The position numbers and the translations under genes are program-made. 50,058 nucleotides of DNA from a virus. Positions 47,942-50,058 of the stretch are shown here, one piece after another. Numbering within the stretch: position 1 is the stretch's first letter; each line of letters starts with the position of its first letter. The stretch is taken from positions 1 to 50,058 of the IMG/VR virus record IMGVR_UViG_3300037502_000391; one strand, given 5' to 3'. The notes under the pieces were generated by a model. That model saw only the letters and a list, made by a program, of their open reading frames with translations. It searched no databases and was not told the DNA's origin.

Positions 47942-50058
47942 ATGAATTTCAAAGACATGTTAGATAAACTAAGCCTTCTTTCAGAAGCAACTAAAGAGAC
48001 TGATAAAGGGCGTGTACATAAGGCTGATCCAGGTGGATATGGCCGTAAGTATGACACCGATGAAGAAGGTGAAGAAAAGAAAGACGATAATAAAGAGCCA
48101 GCGGCAAAGCGCGGTCGTGGTCGTCCTAAGAAAGGTGCAGATGATTCAGGCGAAGTTAAAAAGTATAGCAACGCCAAAAGTCTACAAGACGTTATGATTG
48201 GTAATAAGCCAAAGAAAAGTAAAGAATTAGACAAACTTCCTGCTAAGAAACATACTCTTAAGGATTGGTTTGAAATGATGGACAAGAAAATGCTTGAAGA
48301 AGCGGCCCCAGGTCAAAGTCTTTCTGTTAAACCAATGCCTGGCGCAAGTCAATTAGTTGATCCTGCAAGTAATAAAGTTATCGCAACTGGTCCTGCTGAT
48401 AAAATTAAAGCCTTGCAAGGTAGTGTTGCTAAAGGCGAAGTAACAATGACTAGCAAAGAAGGTATGGCAGAAGAAGAAGGTGACAAGAAGTGGATTAAGG
48501 GAGCAATCAAGCATCCTGGCGCATTCACTAAGAAAGCAAAAGCACATGACATGTCAACGTCAGCATTTGCTAGTAAAGTATTAGCAAACAAAGATAAGTT
48601 TCCTGCTAAGACAGAAAAGCAAGCACAACTTGCTAAGACATTAGGTAAATTAAAAGAAGCAGATATTCCTAGCGACCAAGTTGATATGGGCGCAGGTTTA
48701 GGTGCTGGTCGTAGTCAATCAACTTTTGAAGCCAAAGAAGATAAGAAAGCCATGAAGAAAGATCATAAGGCTGAAAAGATGGGTAAGAAAGTTACTAAGG
48801 ACATGGAAAAAGTAGAAGAGGCAGCAAAGCCAGATTATATCGATTTAGATAAAGATGGCAATAAGAAAGAAACAATGAAAAAGGCTGCTGACGATAAAAA
48901 GAAAAAGAAGGTAAACGAAAGCATGCATAAACATACAGCCGCAAGACTTTTAGGTAAGGCACACGCTCTCGCTAAAGAGGGTTACAATTGCCGTTACGAA
49001 GATATGGATGAAGCACGTTGCTATCATGAGGGCTTCAAAGAAGGTCTTGATGAGTGCTACGGTGTTATGCCTGTACAGGGCTTAGTAGGTGAGACAGGGG
49101 TACCTGGCGCACCAGCAACTCCACCAGCAACAACAGGTGGTATGGCTCAGCAAGCAGCCGCACAACCTGCTATGGAAGCAGACATGGAAGAAGGCAATGC
49201 ATTTACTGGTGCATTAGCAAAAGCAGAAAAGGGTGAAAAGTTTACTGTAGGTGGTAAGACATTTACAGATACTAGTTCATTAGAAGAAGAGGGTGCATTT
49301 GCATTTGAAGCACTTGATAATCAACTTAACGCACTCTTAACAGAGAGTGAAGAAGTTACTGAAGGAATGAGCGTATCTATTAGCAAGGGTCAGCAAGGTA
49401 TGCCTGACACTGTTAGTGTATCAGCACAAGATGGTGAAGCAGAGCAACTATTGAGTTTCATTAAACAAGCCGGTTTAGGTTTGTTTGGTGACGGTGGTCC
49501 TGCAAGCAATTATGGCGCACCCGAAGGTGATTCAAGTATAGATCACGGTGGTATCAAAGTTGTTGGTGATCATGACGGTATGATGGGCTTGATGAAGAAA
49601 ATAGCCGGCATGGAGCAGGGTTCAGAAGTCCATGATTACGAAAGTGAAGAGGGTTCTGAAGAAGGACACGAAGATCATGGTCATGATGAGCCATGCGAAG
49701 CATGTGGAAGTGCTGACTGCGAATGTGATGAAAGCGCAGAAATGGTCGATGAAGTAGAAACAGATGACCAAAGACTTGAACAAGTTGCAGAAACAGACCT
49801 TGAAGAATTGAAAAAATTAGCAGGTGCTGGTCATAAAGAAGAAGTTGCTGAAGCAAATCCACCAGACAGTGGTGCCGCAGAAACTACAGCAGACGAGAAT
49901 GCTGAAGCAGAAGAAGATAAGGCTTTAGCAGCCGCGGCACAGCAAAATAAGACAACCACTGTAAATGAATGGGCAAATGATGCAGGTCAGTCGCTTGATG
50001 AGTTTAGAGAAGAGACATTCGAAGCAGACATTGATTTTATGATGAATGTCATATCAAG
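47942..50058 (+). CDS. long acidic low-complexity virion-type protein (3' partial)
   Basis: At least 705 residues, open from ATG 47942 (AGAGGA at 47928-47933) to the window end. Lys/Glu/Ala-rich linkers join short modules: KKHTLKDWFEMMDKKMLEEA (about 102-121), KHPGAFTKKAKAHDMSTSAFA (about 184-204), YIDLDKDGNKKETMKKAA with a D-x-D-x-D-G calcium-loop-like motif (about 300-317), and CEACGSADCECDE (about 586-598). Proteins of this make-up are common in T4-like aquatic phages, possibly internal head, scaffold or portal-vertex proteins. The C-terminus (FEADIDFMMNVIS) is cut by the window. Confidence 0.8.
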   Translation, partial: MNFKDMLDKLSLLSEATKETDKGRVHKADPGGYGRKYDTDEEGEEKKDDNKEPAAKRGRGRPKKGADDSGEVKKYSNAKSLQDVMIGNKPKKSKELDKLPAKKHTLKDWFEMMDKKMLEEAAPGQSLSVKPMPGASQLVDPASNKVIATGPADKIKALQGSVAKGEVTMTSKEGMAEEEGDKKWIKGAIKHPGAFTKKAKAHDMSTSAFASKVLANKDKFPAKTEKQAQLAKTLGKLKEADIPSDQVDMGAGLGAGRSQSTFEAKEDKKAMKKDHKAEKMGKKVTKDMEKVEEAAKPDYIDLDKDGNKKETMKKAADDKKKKKVNESMHKHTAARLLGKAHALAKEGYNCRYEDMDEARCYHEGFKEGLDECYGVMPVQGLVGETGVPGAPATPPATTGGMAQQAAAQPAMEADMEEGNAFTGALAKAEKGEKFTVGGKTFTDTSSLEEEGAFAFEALDNQLNALLTESEEVTEGMSVSISKGQQGMPDTVSVSAQDGEAEQLLSFIKQAGLGLFGDGGPASNYGAPEGDSSIDHGGIKVVGDHDGMMGLMKKIAGMEQGSEVHDYESEEGSEEGHEDHGHDEPCEACGSADCECDESAEMVDEVETDDQRLEQVAETDLEELKKLAGAGHKEEVAEANPPDSGAAETTADENAEAEEDKALAAAAQQNKTTTVNEWANDAGQSLDEFREETFEADIDFMMNVIS

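Noticed and set aside
47926-48591. Antisense frames under the acidic protein at 47942
   Set aside because: Ser/Leu/Phe-rich translations of the complement of Lys/Glu codons; the plus-strand frame is open to the window end.
1-50058. tRNA genes, CRISPR arrays, insertion sequences, photosynthesis genes
   Set aside because: No cloverleaf-like sequence, regular spacer array, transposase frame or photosystem protein was seen on either strand; intergenic space is too short for most of these.

Overview
The window is an AT-rich, almost fully coding piece of a T4-like tailed phage (contractile-tailed myovirus, superfamily-T4 type). I can recognise T4 counterparts for replication (UvsW helicase, gp62-like clamp-loader subunit, gp61 primase, gp41 helicase, dNMP kinase gp1) and for virion assembly (gp4, gp13, gp14, gp15, gp16, gp18, gp19). 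Many uncharacterised proteins, together with the accessory genes (peptide deformylase, A-type Fe-S carrier, MazG-like hydrolase, radical SAM, SGNH hydrolases), are of the kind carried by aquatic T4-like phages of cyanobacteria and SAR11-like hosts. There is no photosynthesis gene and no tRNA, so the host cannot be fixed from this window.

Layout. 1-2660: the tail end of one gene, then four small transcription units, each led by a near-identical strong sigma70 promoter (TTGACA-N17-TATAAT), the last driving an AAA+ ATPase. 2751-5215: a HARP-like protein plus UvsW. 5240-13692: one long, tightly overlapping operon containing an SGNH hydrolase, the gp62-like protein, a zinc-finger protein, a run of small related proteins ending in a W-x-stop motif, a 692-residue radical SAM / 2-oxoglutarate oxygenase fusion, a DEDDh exonuclease, a Pol III alpha-like small protein and peptide deformylase. 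14.2-24.6 kb: a baseplate-type protein, primase and replicative helicase, then late genes, a KxDG protein, an Fe-S carrier and a RecB-like nuclease. 24.7-31.2 kb: a repeat-rich tail fibre and accompanying structural genes, then a holin/XhlA-like protein. 28.8-29.8 and 31.2-34.8 kb: genes on the opposite strand (glycosyltransferase-like protein; Nudix, gp15 and gp14). 34.8-40.3 kb: sulfotransferase-like P-loop protein, a conserved protein, two SGNH hydrolases, MazG-like, gp13, dNMP kinase and a zinc-knuckle protein on the minus strand. 40.4-50.1 kb: a giant tail sheath, tail tube, a second tube-like protein, gp4, gp16 and a long acidic protein running off the end.

Regulation. Two promoter classes separate cleanly. 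Sigma70-type promoters precede replication and metabolic genes. T4-type late elements (consensus NATAAATA) precede virion genes. In ten genes of both classes the start codon sits at the predicted transcription start, implying leaderless mRNAs; other late transcripts begin with short hairpins. Strand switches carry divergent late promoters or hairpin terminators, two of them embedded inside an opposing coding sequence. No stretch longer than about 175 bases lacks a gene. I see no CRISPR array, insertion sequence or tRNA.
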